In this document: positions 36,081-53,093 of the stretch, in pieces
Layout: the number at the start of each line of letters is the position of its first letter
How positions within the stretch are numbered: the stretch's first letter is position 1
Assembly: GCA_021018815.1 (NCBI GenBank)
Contig: JAITYX010000002.1
Span: 8,835,001 to 8,899,000, forward strand
Origin: Talinum fruticosum
Lineage: Eukaryota; Streptophyta; Magnoliopsida; Caryophyllales; Talinaceae
Direction of reading: 5' to 3'
DNA length: 64,000 nt
Notes under the pieces: model-generated
Told to the model about the DNA's origin: nothing
Seen by the model: the letters and a program-made list of their open reading frames with translations, nothing else
Databases searched by the model: none
Program-made: the position numbers and the translations under genes

Positions 36081-37040
36081 TTTGATTATTAGTGGGAAAG
36101 AGACATCATAATGAGATTTGAAACGGCATAAATAATCAAAACAAAAAATATTAAAAGAATATATCGAAGAATATCAATGAACCTACAATGTCATATGCAT
36201 GTTGACCTTTTGTTCGCTCAAAGTGGCTCATGATTTGCCTATAATGCAATAAATACAAGTTGGTAAAAGTATTTTGACATTTATTTTTTCAAAGTGAGAT
36301 CAGGTTATAAATTTATGAATGGATAAAGAAAAATTCATAGAAGAGTTATACCCTTATATGGTCTACTATAGTTCAATTATATTGAAATGAATGATCAAAT
36401 ACTAAAAAACAAAATAAAATTTGACTAACTTAAAACAATTAATAAATTTAAAACTAATCATCTAGCACAAAACTGTAACAAAAGCTCTTTAGATTAATAA
36501 TTAATGTTTGTTATTAAAAAATATTTAACAATTAATATTAAGAAACAACACGTAAGATATATAAAGGCTATTACCATGACGGAAACATCTCGTCTAATAT
36601 AACAATCATTTTTACCCAACAAAAGGTCGGGTAAAAAAAAGTTTAGTAGAATTAACCAAACTAACTTGGTAAGCATCCAAGTTACAACAAATTGTTTTTA
36701 ACTTGATGCACCTAATTGTTACAATATTATATATATTTTTACATAAATATTATCATAGATGTTTTATTTCTAACATTTGTAACTAAAAATTATACGAATT
36801 TTAACATCACATTTTAATATGATTTTTGATAATCTAAATTCTTATTTAAGAAAACCTCAAATTTACGATAAAAAAATCTAATTTGTATTTTTGTTATTAT
36901 TTCCTACCCATTGACATTTAAAATGTCCCATCATTTGACTAATATAATCCAATTCCTCGAGTTGCAAGAACTCGCTAGAATTGTTTTTTTTTTTTAGGGG
37001 TCATGTCTCATATAAATTCAACTTGAGGATTTTAAGCGTA
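36081..37040. other. AT-rich spacer and promoter side of the HDAC gene
   Basis: No gene recognised. From about 37040 the DNA becomes CT/GC-richer (CTCTCTATCTCTCTCTCG near 37170), as expected of the HDAC 5' leader. An intron probably separates that leader from the acceptor TTATTAG at 37812, just before the start codon. Confidence 0.45.
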
Positions 37041-37815
37041 TACTTCTAGAAATCCTAAGCTGAAGTTCCCTCCTTGAGTGACGACCTTCTCTCTCGCTGC
37101 TCCTCGCGCCTGCGCCTCCCCTCTTTCCTCTGCATCCTCTGACGCCGGTGACCTCCAGCTACTGTGTCCTGTCTCTCTATCTCTCTCTCGTTCTGCGCTA
37201 TTGGAAGAGATCTCATTTGTTTGCACATTGTCGATCTAATCTCTACTCCTGAGGTCTGATTCGATCTCTTTTCCCTTTTCATATTTCCTGGAGTTAAATT
37301 TATGTACTTGGAGTCGAATTAGGTTTCAAACGTGCAGATTATTGTCATGGGTGTGATTTTTTTGAATTTTCATGCTGAAAATTGCATGGAGTAAGCTTAA
37401 TGTTAAAGATATTTCTTATCTAGGATTTGGGTTTGTTTTGAAAGTTCATCGTGGCATGGGTATGATTTTCTAGGATTTATTGGGCTTGTTAATCTACGAA
37501 TTTGTTGTTATATGCGTGAATTTGTTGAATTTATTATCTGAAATTTGCGTGTTGAATTAGGGCTGGTTCTTTAATTTTTGCGTCGATCTTTAAGTTTCGT
37601 ATACTTTTGATGTGTTTTTTGTACGTATTAGGTTTAGAGTTTGATTTTGGGTTTCTGAATCGATGGAGTGAGGTTGGGTTGAGTTCGTTAAGAAGAGGGT
37701 GTAGAGCAATATTTCTTCTTTTGGCTGGAGCTCATTTAGGCAAAGTCAAGACTTTTTCTTCAAGTAAAAAGTCATTTCTAGAACTTCACACTTATATCTA
37801 TGAATTTATTAGGTG

Positions 37816-40800
37816 ATGGACACCGGAGGTAACTCGCTTCCTTCCGGGCCAGATGGGGTGAAGCGAAAAGTGTCATATTTCTACGACCCAGAAGTTGGAA
37901 ACTATTACTATGGACAGGGTCACCCTATGAAGCCGCATAGGATTCGGATGACACATGCTCTCCTCGCGCACTATGGCCTGCTTCAACATATGCAAGTGCT
38001 GAAGCCAGTCCCGGCAAGAGACAGGGACCTTTGCAGATTCCATGCTGATGATTATGTGTCTTTCCTCAGGAGCATTACCCCAGAGACGCAACAGGATCAG
38101 TTGAGGCAATTAAAGAGATTCAATGTTGGAGAAGATTGCCCAGTATTTGATGGACTTTACTCCTTTTGTCAGACTTATGCTGGAGGTTCAGTTGGTGGTG
38201 CTGTAAAATTAAACCATGGACTTTGTGATATAGCGATTAACTGGGCAGGTGGTTTGCATCATGCAAAAAGTGTGAGGCTTCTGGATTCTGCTATGTGAAT
38301 GATATTGTATTGGCAATTTTGGAACTTCTCAAAATGCACGAGGTGAGAAAGTTTTAACTTTGAACTTGAACACCTACTTGAATTTTCTCCTCCTACACAA
38401 TTGTCTTGCTTCTATATGTTCCCTGAAATAGCAGAAGAGAAGCTGCAGGTGCATTGTCTAATATTGTTTAAATACCGTCCTTTGTTGTTCAGTGAGGCAA
38501 TTTGCTTATTGGCTAGTTCCCAGTGGAGTGAAATGGACTATACATCTTGCTTCATTTATATCTTAGTTAAAGACATAACCTTTTTGCTGCCTAATATTTC
38601 TGCATATTGTTTTTGACTGAAAGGATCTTCACATAACATAGTTTTTTATTACTCATACGTAGTAGTTATTTATGCAACAAAAGTGCCTTTGGTTCAGTGG
38701 GTGCTATGTGTCTGCCACCTCCTGGGTTCTAATCATATCTGGAGCAATGTTCCTTGTAGTAGGGAACATTGTTGGGCACCAACAGGCCTTGGTCTCTGTT
38801 TCTCCTTGGCTGGTGTCTGTGATATGCCTTTTCTGGATGCCATGCACATATCCCTCGCTGAGTTAACCCACCACTGAGCCTAGAATTTTTTTTTTTTTTT
38901 TTTGGGACAGGGGGGCTATTTTAATCAAATGTTAATCATGAATATGGTTTTTACATGTTGGAGTGTGGAAACTATCATTGGACAAATTCAGATTTGGATT
39001 TCGTATCATTGCATGCCTAAAGGTCTCTCATATGCATCCTTGTGAATTTATAATGTGGATATCCGCATCATGCAGCATACCTGATATATCCAGGCGTAAT
39101 CTTGGTTATTTAGTTGGCCTGTTTCTCCATCAACATATTGATATCCTTTCCAGCATTAAACATACAATTAGGTTGTGTAACAAATATTTGGTTTGTGTGG
39201 AGAATATTGGCTACTTGATAAGAATATTTTCATGGTTTTAGGCAAGTTGTTTTCTGCGCTATACATCCTCATCTGGATGCACTACTGCTTGTAGTGTTCT
39301 GTCTTCTTACTCCACATTGATGAACTTCGACATTTGTATTGCAGCGTGTTTTGTACGTGGACATTGATATCCATCATGGTGATGGTGTGGAAGAGGCCTT
39401 TTATACAACTGATAGGGTTATGACGGTCTCTTTTCACAAGTTTGGGGATTATTTTCCTGGTACAGGGGACATTCGCGATATTGGATATGGAAAGGGGAAA
39501 TATTATTCATTAAATGTGCCCCTGGATGATGGCATTGATGATGAGAGCTATATGTCCTTGTTTAAGCCCATTATGGGAAAAGTTATGGAGATCTTTAAGC
39601 CTGGGGCTGTTGTCTTGCAATGCGGAGCTGACTCTTTGTCTGGTGACAGATTGGGCTGCTTTAACCTCTCCATTAGAGGTCATGCAGAGTGCGTAAAATA
39701 TATGAGATCTTTTAATGTCCCACTGCTGTTACTGGGTGGAGGTGGCTACACTATTAGAAATGTGGCTCGTTGCTGGTGTTATGAGGTATGGTTTTTGCTT
39801 TAAACTACACGCTTGCAATGGGTGACTTTAGTTCCTTGTAAACTATCATTGTTCATTATTCCCTGCAAAGTCTACGGCTAGAGAGTATGTCATTTTAAGT
39901 TCTATCGAGATTTGAGTTCTTTATCTGATTTAGAAGTTGCATTCTTAATTGATGTCTGAGATTGTTAGGAATGAAAAGAGCAAAACAGTGCATAGGCATA
40001 AAATTTTATCATGGCATAGAGAGTGGCTACATTCAAATTATGCTGCTTCTGTTGATGCTTTAGTGTTCTTGTTATCTTGTAAAATCAGTATTTCAATTCC
40101 CTTTTACGTGTTTATTAGCTGGTGGAAGGTTTCTTTTCTTTCCCCTTTTCTTAAAGTAGCTGGAGGAAGATTTCGATTTACTAAGAAGCTGTATTGTGGA
40201 AATCTTAGAAGTTGCAGAATTTTTCAAGGAAAAAGAAATTAAACATTTTTCATCTGAGGAGTATGACTATCTATGGAAATATGGTGGGGATTAAATGGAT
40301 AATTTAGGATCCATAGTTCTGGAAGACAAATCAATGATTTGGAAGGCTATGTACAGATACTCCACTAAGAATTAGTTCAGGGACTGTGGATATAAAACAC
40401 CACCAGGGATGTGGAGATAAATAACCTTGGTGGTGACACAAGGAACACACACCCAAGCATTTTGGAAAATACCTCAATTGATGGATTGTCCATTGAGATT
40501 TGCTGCAATAACATATTTGAAGGCTTATTTGATCAGCATTCTATCAAATTATTCAAGTTCATTGATAGATAATTTGTTTTTTTACCTGCCTTTGGTGCCA
40601 AATTTTATGAGTTCGTGACAAAATTTATGATTGCGGTGCCTTCATGTCTTTTTGGTTGCCTACTTATTGTACAGTTTCATTTTAATATATTGGTGGAACT
40701 CTCCTGATCCGAAGTTCTCCCGTCTCAGTTTTTCACACGTATAATATACGATCTATTTGTACAGTGTGAGATGGGATATATTTGATGTTTAATCGCTATT

Positions 40801-43800
40801 TCTATCAATTTTTGAGACTGAGATCGGCTATGGGCTGCATAACTATGAGCATCCTAGGGAAGTTGTCTAGGCTTCTATTTCTCGGAGTATATCTTCAGAG
40901 TTGAGTTGGATAAGACCTGATCTGCGAAATTACTGGCATGCATTCACCATTTTAACTTCCCAGAAAGGATTTGTTGTGTCAAATCTAAAGAATTTAATTA
41001 TAATGAAGTTCCTGTTAAGCTAAGCCACTAAAAGAAGCCAGAGTGGTAACAAGAGTGCCTCTGGAGTTTGCCTGTGGCTCACCTAGAAATCATAACAAGG
41101 TCACTAAGTGGAACTTGCAGCAATTTTGTGGCATGAACCCAAATAAAGATTTAAGAAATTAGAAAAACTTGAAGGCTATTCTCTTGTCTTTCCTAGGAAG
41201 TCTTCCATTAACCGATAATGTGCCAATGTATTTACAGACTGGGGTTGCGCTTGGGATTGAACTTGATGATAAGATGCCGCAGCATGAGTACTATGAGTAT
41301 TTTGGTCCTGATTACACTCTCCATGTTGCTCCAAGTAACATGGAAAACAAGAACTCAAGGCCCATGATTGATGAAATTAGATCAAAGCTTCTCGACAACC
41401 TCTCAAGACTACAGCATGCTCCAAGTGTTCAATTCCAGGAGCGTCCACCAGAAGCTGAACTCCCGAGGTAAGCTTTTGTGCACCTGTATTCTATGTTCTT
41501 CAAATCTTCAAGTTACATGGATGCAGAAGCTCTTCCTTTGTCCCACCAAAGCCTTCTGGCATATAGATTACCACTACGTTGGATGAATTTGTACTCATAT
41601 TACTAAGACTATTAGGAACATAGATAAATGAAATAATCTGAATTGTCAACTAAATAATAAAAAATCTAGAGGTATATTACTATGTTGTTTTATTAGTTAC
41701 TTATAGTCAACTTTCCCGCAATTTTGTACCTCAGATCATTATATTTACTATCTAAATTAAACGTAAAAAAGTGAATATTTTGCTCATTCTTCTACTTCTC
41801 ACTTTCATTAGACAACATTGACTCTCTTGATTATATCTATTTTCTTTCTTAAGTAAAAGATTTTTCTAACCTCTCCATTTCTTCATGCTTGTTGTGAAAC
41901 CTGTCTCATGACATAGGAGGGAAAAAGAGAATAATTATTTATGTTTTTGCTGCTTATTTTACACCTAAAATCATATATATTGTAGTAGTAGCATTTTGAG
42001 TAGAGTAGCCTCCCCCATCCCCCAAATCTTTACTATATATGTGCTCCCTTGATCTAGTCTGTGTATGTAATTTGCATCAAGCTAGCCATGGGGTATAGTT
42101 TGAGCATAGCAGTGTCTTTTTGAAATGATAAGAAACTAAAAAGAGCTGAACATGATACAGGTTACAACAGTGGTAAACAATAAAAAAGACTCTTAGAAAA
42201 TGTCATTGCAAGAATCAAAACCAGTCAGCAAATTGTAGCACAAGTCCTTGTGTATACATCACTTTAGGTATCGACCTGCTCACTTACGGGGTGTTTGGCG
42301 AAGAGTTTTTGCCTCCAAAAAGCTCTTTTTAGTTTTTTGATTGGTCAAAAGCTAATTGGACTCTTTGGTAAAGAGTTTTTCGGAATAAATTTTTCGATCC
42401 AAGCTCTTTTACAAAAAGCTCTTTGAAATAGCTTTGTGGAAGAGCTTATTGTGATTAATATTTGAAGTTACTATATTACCCTTCACATTTTGGTGAAATT
42501 ATGCTAATTGCCATTGAAATTACGCTTATGTATAAGATTTTTTTAATTCATATTTTTCTACTTCTGAAACAATAGTAAAGAATGATTATGAATATTTAAG
42601 TTAATATTTTTTACTTTAATATTTTTTATATTTTAAAAATTAATTTAGTCTATCATAATAAATAAATAATTTTGTCACATGAATGTCAAATATATTATTA
42701 AAAATAAACTTCAAAAAGATATATATAAGTAAAATTATGTAGAAGATATAAATGTAATTTTGTATATCACATAATTCTTAATTAATGTTAGAAGAAATAT
42801 GAATATGGAATAAAAATAATTATAATGTATAAAACAGTTACTGAAATTAAGTTATCGGCATAAATGGAATTTCACCAAACAACGTTGTTAGAAACAACTA
42901 ATTTTACCAAACATCTTTTCCTCAAACAGCTAATGTAAACAAAACTAAGTCAAACAGCTAATACAAACAGCCAAGAGCTAATGCCAAACAGGGCCTTAGT
43001 ATTTTTCCCTCTTAGAATTGTATTCAATAAATTATTAGGATTTATGGTCAGAAGGTGATAAACAAATGCGTGAACTCAAAGTTTTGTCCCTTTTAGGTAG
43101 CATAAGTCCTACTTTTAAAGCATGACAATTATGCCTAGGAAATTGACACCGACTGTAATGGCTTTTCAGAGTCATTAGCCGGCAGGATAGATGGTTATAA
43201 CTTTTTAAAATTAAAATACAATGGGATTGACTAAGTTTTAGAACTTACCCGTTTGGACCAAGTATTTTGATGGGATAGCCTAGATTTGATTGATCTTATC
43301 TTAATCCATTTCTTTCGACAAAGTGTTTTAGAGACTAAAATATGAAAGATATTGATGAAAAATAAAATACTTGTGGAAGTCAATTGCAGCTTAGCCGATT
43401 TAACTTGCTTTTTGCTAGAAAATGCGGAGTTCAATGATCTCTATGCCACTCTATTTTAGCCTTTTCTTCCATTTGCTATTGTGTTTTGATTTCGAAACCT
43501 CAATTTAGATATTTTGGTCTATGGTTCAACCCAATCTGCCCAGTCCAATCATTTGGCAGATTGATCAGCAGTGTTAGCCAATTCTATTACTAGTCTGGTG
43601 CTCAGACGTGGAGCCTTGTTGAGCTTGACTAGTTTAATGAGTTTGTAGAAGAGGGGAAATGCCTCTACTTCTAGTAATTGAGAGTTCTGGTGTCTGTATT
43701 TGGTTCTTTTCTTACTATAAGCAACTTGTGTGGTCACTTTCCTTGAGGCTTGTAGGTTCCACTAATATTTATTTGGAGGTCCATGTACTGATTGAAGTTT

Positions 43801-45808
43801 CTCTGTATTGGTGCTGGCAATATTCAGGAAGATGAAGACCAGCAGGACCCAGATGAAAGATGGGATCCAGATTCTGATATGGAGGCTGATGATGATCGGT
43901 GTGTACATATTCTGGTCTTTTCTGAATTCACTTTTAACTCTATTTGTCAGTTTGACCTTTATGTGGCTGACTGATTTTTGTGTGGCTTGATGCAGCCCTA
44001 TTTCGCATCGAAGCAGAGTGAAGAGAGAAATTATGGACACTGACCCTAAAGATCCTGTATGTTTTCGGCTCTGCCTAAATTCTGTTGCTTTGTTGTGATG
44101 GTTCTACTTTATGGTTTAATCTAACATGATATATACTTCCTTGTCTCCTGTTTGGTACAGGCTATGTACAACAAGTAGAAATTCTTATTCAATTCAATGT
44201 CAAAAGTTATGAAAACATTAGTTTGGACACTGATGCAAACTACTCGTAGAATAAGAAATCAGTGCCCTAACTTTTTATATAACTAATCTATCACTTCTTT
44301 AACCTTTATAATGATTAATATCTTGATTTCTGCAACTCACGAAATGCCCCTAAAAGTATGTTCTTCTAGAAAAACTCAACCACAAGTTTTAGAGAAGAGA
44401 GAACCAAGAGCCTTGTCCCTCTGCTATACCCGAAGTTTACTCAAGGATTCATCAGTTGGACAATGCAAACATCTAAGCCTTAGATATAGGTGGAAAATGA
44501 CATCCATGCATGGAATGTCCATGTGAGGATTGCAAATCATTTCTATTAGAAACTGCCGAGCTGTAGTGCACGTTCTCAAGAACTATCAGCGCTCATCAAG
44601 GGCATACCTACAAATCAATCATTCACCATGCTAGTGGAAGTATGTGTTGGGCCCCATGATATCTTACAAACTAGCAGAGGCAGAGAGAACACAGTGGGCA
44701 GCAATCAGTATTATTTATTAAAAAACAACTGTGGTTATATTTTGCAACTTAATGTTGACAAGGCTTGGCGAAGATTGGCTGGTCTGACCTTTGGTTATGT
44801 TAGGAAGGCTGTTAAATGTTGATGCACTGGGATTTGCATACATTAATTCATCATGGCAGGTTGTGGAACCAAGGTTTATTTGCTCTGTTTGGGAGGTGGT
44901 TCAGTTGGCAATAGAAAATTGATGGTAAGATTAGGCGTTTTGCATTGTCGGGGCTGATGTCGTAGGTGGGAACATAACACTTGATACCCATCCAGTTGGG
45001 GGGAGGTTGGGGTTGATGGATTCATTCTCAAACCTCCACTAGATCAGCCTTTTGCAGTTTTAAAGAAATGCAGATTTGTGCATTCTGAATATACGCTAAT
45101 TGATTGTTCAAATGATATATCATCAGAGTGCCAGACCCTCGTCCCCTCCCCTTCCATTCGTGAAAAGTTGGATGGGTGTGCCCCATTTGAGTGACTATTT
45201 GTTGTACCTGCATGGTTTTGTGCACTTTCTGCCTTGATGGCGTTTGTTGCTAAGTCATTTTGCAGATCATCTGAATGGGGACATCCTTTTCTTATTATAA
45301 TACGCCAATTTCCAAATAGTATTGCCTTTCCAAAATCTTAAACTATGCGAGAAAGCCCTTCCCACCTCCCCCAACAAAAAGAAAATCTAATCTCATCGTC
45401 AACCCTTGGTGGTTTGAATCATGTAATCTACTTTCCTGAATTTAGAATATCCTGCTTTGTCATAGAGATCTCTTTTTACTTATGGTTGGAACTTCCAACT
45501 TCAGACTAGCTAATACAAAATTTGCCTCTATTGTACATTTGCAGGAGGATGTTAAAGAAGCTGTGCATCATGCACGAGACATGGATGTCTCATACGGTGC
45601 AGGGAACACGGCTTTGAAGGTAATGAGAGGATGCTGGAGGAAATCTGACACCCATGCCGAGGGTTGTTTATTCAGTACCAATATTGAGCATTTCTTTGTT
45701 CTCTTGCAGGCTCCAAACATTGGTTCAGATCAACCAGAAACTTGCGTGAAAATGGAGCAAGACAGCTCAAGCAAGCCACCTGATCAAGCAACTGATATGA
45801 ACTCCTGA
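37816..45808 (+). CDS. HDA19-like: RPD3-class histone deacetylase (HDA19-like), with two apparent single-base frameshifts
   Basis: Zn-dependent class I histone deacetylase, nuclear, acting in co-repressor complexes. Exons: 37816-38342, 39345-39785, 41238-41467, 43828-43898, 43996-44056, 45545-45619 and 45710-45808, about 500 residues when repaired. The N-terminus [20 protein letters not shown] matches HDA19 closely. Catalytic features are WAGGLHHAK (His pair), [16 protein letters not shown] (Asp/His metal ligands), [16 protein letters not shown] and [15 protein letters not shown]. The C-terminal acidic tail contains [15 protein letters not shown] and SRVKREI. Break 1: the A run at 38265-38269 is one A short of the expected [11 protein letters not shown] frame, so translation stops at 38298. 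Break 2: exon 41238-41467 is 230 nt, and at 41458-41459 one more A would give AETPE and phase 0, matching the next exon ([12 protein letters not shown]). With these two bases the whole family sequence is open. MITE in the fourth coding-region gap (41468-43827). Confidence 0.9.
38883..38902. repeat. Poly-T run in HDAC intron
   Basis: An uninterrupted run of about 17-18 T is read directly. Confidence 0.7.
42287..42995. mobile_element. PIF/Harbinger (Tourist-like) MITE in an HDAC intron
   Basis: About 709 bp between TTA at 42284-42286 and TTA at 42996-42998. The left end is CGGGGTGTTTGGCGAAGAGT; the right end reversed is GGCCCTGTTTGGCATTAGCT. These TIRs and the 3-bp TTA duplication are typical of Tourist-like MITEs. 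The interior is AT-rich and non-coding. It sits in the intron between exons 41238-41467 and 43828-43898. Confidence 0.75.
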
Positions 45809-47990
45809 GGAACTTTGGCGTGTTTTCACAGCCCGGCATTTCATCTCCTTTCCATTCTTTTTGACCACTCTTTTTGCCATTTGTAAATCATTAGGAGCTT
45901 TCATTGACCACATTGCCATAGTGTAATACTATTAGTGGGGACTAGATTTGTGATGTGTATTTATGCTTGAGGGTGACCTCTACTCAAGTGGAACAAACTC
46001 TGATGTAAGAATGCTACGAAACCGAAAAACTATGTACGATGCTAATTTGTGGTTTATATGAGTATATGCTTTTAGGTTGGTTAAAGAGTCATTGGATGCG
46101 CTTCTCCTAGATGTGATGTCATTTCTTGAAAAATGCAAGATAAGGTAACTAGGTCTATTGCAAGATTGACATAGGAAGTTTGGAAGAGAGGGTTGCAGGA
46201 AAGATGAGCAGGCTTGGCTTGCTCTTGAGCTAAGTCTGAGCTTAATTCGAGATTATTTTTCTGTCTTTATTTAGATTTGTGATTTTAGGTCTCTAATCAT
46301 AATTAATTTTCAGTGTATTCTTTCAACCATTAGCATAATATATGCCGGTCTCGAGTCTCTAGCGCTCCACATGCTCGCCATTGCAGCTTCTTGCTTATTT
46401 CTAGTGTTTATGCTATTGAAATGAACAGGCCCTTGGAGAAATTCATAGTTAGCATCACATGACATGTAAGCATATCCTTAGATACTTATCGAGCAGTTGG
46501 CCACTCACTCTATCTAGGGCACAAATTTATCATGTGTGAGGATTTGTGGGATGAAAATACTTGGACTTGACATGTTCCTCTATTTCAGGTAGCCTGGCCA
46601 CTCACTCTATTTAAGGCACAAATTTCTCATATGTGAGGATTTGTGGGATGAAGATACTTGGACTTGACATGTTTTCCTATTTCAGGTAGCCCTTTGGATT
46701 TTTATAACGCAGGGGATTCAAGATGATGGATTAGCTTAACGAATAAAAAAAATAAAATCTTAAGATACTTATACCCTAGTAACTTGAGCTTTATCAAGTT
46801 TTTAAGTTTGCAATTGAGTTATATTACGATGAAGAATATCATATTTAAAGACCATTTTTATCAATCAGAATTATAAACCAACTATCGCCATCCGTGACTT
46901 TTACCCTCCTTCCCCCATATTGTAGTTGGTTATTGACCCAATTAAAGACAAATACATAAAAAATTATGAGCTAATTTGAGAAGTTAAGTGCGAGAGATTA
47001 CAATTAAATGACAATTAAACCAAATGTACAATAAAATATCGTTGAAGACAACTTATCTAATAAGATTTGTAAAGGTAACATAAGATATTTGACAAGTATT
47101 CTTCCCTATCTATCATAAGCTGCTCAATAAAAAAATCGGTGTCCATTTTACATCAATGTATTGTTTTGAAGAAATAAGAGCACAGTCTAAATTGAGGTTT
47201 TTGGAGATGAGGCCTCACTATGTTTTAAAAAGAGAAAAGTCAACTTTAAAATAGCTGAATTTTTTATTTTTGTGAAAGATGAGAATTTGACTTTTAATAT
47301 TTTTAATACCTTACCGAGTCGTACTCGAGATGGGGAAGATAGATCCAGACACTGATAAACGAGCCGTTCGGTTCGGTTATGGATCAAGTCAAGAAGATTC
47401 GGTTCGGTTTCGGGTTAAGTCATTTGCGGATCGATCGATTTTTGGTTTGATAAGCTTTTCTTATGGAAAAAAAAAAGTTTGGAGAAAAATGTATAAGTTG
47501 AGTGGGGTTTATTTTAGTTTCGAGTCAATTTCGAGTAAGTCTGTTTCGGATACCCGATCAAATGTAGGCATAGATTCTTTATCGATCACATTTGTCGGTT
47601 TATCTAAACCTCCGACTTACTTTTTAATTGTTTGCTTTCTTAATAATAATTGGTTTCTTTATGCAATGATACAACTTGTAGAGCATCAAACCTTTTTTTT
47701 TCACAAGTAAAATAAAACATCCTACTATACTACACTACCAACCACTTGAAGGAGTTGAGCACAAGAAATGCCATTGCCAATAGTGATGTGATTAACGTCT
47801 GCGTAAGCATAGAAAGAGAAAGGGAGCGCAGGAAAAGGAATCCCACTTTTACGCGTTTAAGGTATATTTACATACGCATTTAATTTAGACCATAATTAAT
47901 TACGAAACCCCAAATAAATCTAAGCAGTAGTAGACAAAAGCGCCTCAAATCTCGCCCTTCATGAGATGAGTACATGGTAAACTGCCCCAC
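45809..47990. other. Spacer between HDAC and the calcium-dependent protein kinase gene
   Basis: The HDAC 3' UTR probably occupies the first 250-300 bp. No gene follows. A 97-bp tandem repeat at 46498-46691 is listed separately. A stretch at 47330-47600 with TTCGGTTCGGTT motifs has a 126-codon open frame that matches no family I know and looks like repeat-derived DNA. Confidence 0.5.
46498..46691. repeat. 97-bp tandem duplication
   Basis: Unit 1 46498-46594 and unit 2 46595-46691, about 90% alike. Both start TGGCCACTCACTCTAT and contain GAGGATTTGTGGGATGAA and ACTTGGACTTGACATGTT. Confidence 0.9.
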
Positions 47991-47998
47991 AAAGCTTA

Positions 47999-48784
47999 CT
48001 CTCTCTCTCTCTCTCTCGCTCTCCATCTTCTCAGACATGGGCATACTTCCTTGACCCATATGTGCATTTCTTGTGATGCCCTGGACCCATTAATAGTCTT
48101 TCTCCTATTTGCTTGATTCACTAATCACTATAATCACATTTCCTCATTGGTTCATTTCTACCCGTTGACTGCTTTGATTTTCCTTGAACTGAGTCTGGCC
48201 TTCTAACTTTGATTCTTCTTTTTTCTCCCATAAGCTTTGTTGGGTGAAGCTACTTGCTTGTTTACTTGATCCTGTCTTTGATCTGAAAAGGTTCCTTTTC
48301 CGGGTTTGTTTCTTTTGGAGTTCTGCTTTCAAGGTTTGAGATTTTCCCTCCAACTTTCTCTCGATAATTGCAATGCTCTGCTAAATGCTTGTTTCCTCAA
48401 GCATAGAACTTGATTTTAATTCTTGAAGAGAGATTCTTTCATGATTTGTGGGTAGCTGCCTAGCTTATTGTTTTGATCCTTGTGGTTTTTGCTGCATCTT
48501 CATCCGGAGTGTGAGGAATTGCATTTGTGTGAACTGGTGTAAGCTTGAGTTGATTCACATTTGCTCACATTTTTTGTCGTTGTTGTTGATTTTAAATCAA
48601 TAGGACTATAGTGATCGAATCAGCTTGTTTTTAAGCTTGGATTTGATTTGAAGGGTTTGACTTTTGGTGCTTGAATTTCTGATCTTGATCTAAGATCTTA
48701 TTCCTTACAAGTTTGGTAGCACTGAATCTTGATGTTGAGAAAGGAGGTTGTAGTGAGAAGCAGTTGAGTTGGGAGCGAAAACAG
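47999..48784 (+). promoter_or_regulatory. CT-rich leader / 5' region of the CDPK gene
   Basis: It starts with a (CT)n tract at 48000-48023 and becomes T/G-rich towards the start codon, as in many plant 5' leaders, possibly with a leader intron. In-frame sense codons extend upstream of the chosen ATG to 48713, but myristoylation logic selects 48785. Confidence 0.4.

Positions 48785-53093
<4,309 letters not shown>

Noticed and set aside
43762..44040. Minus-strand frame across HDAC exons
   Set aside because: It is antisense to two clear HDAC exons and is a shadow frame.
47330..47710. Plus-strand 126-codon open frame
   Set aside because: TTCGGTTCGGTT-type repetitive DNA with no recognisable domain, intron context or conservation; probably repeat-derived.
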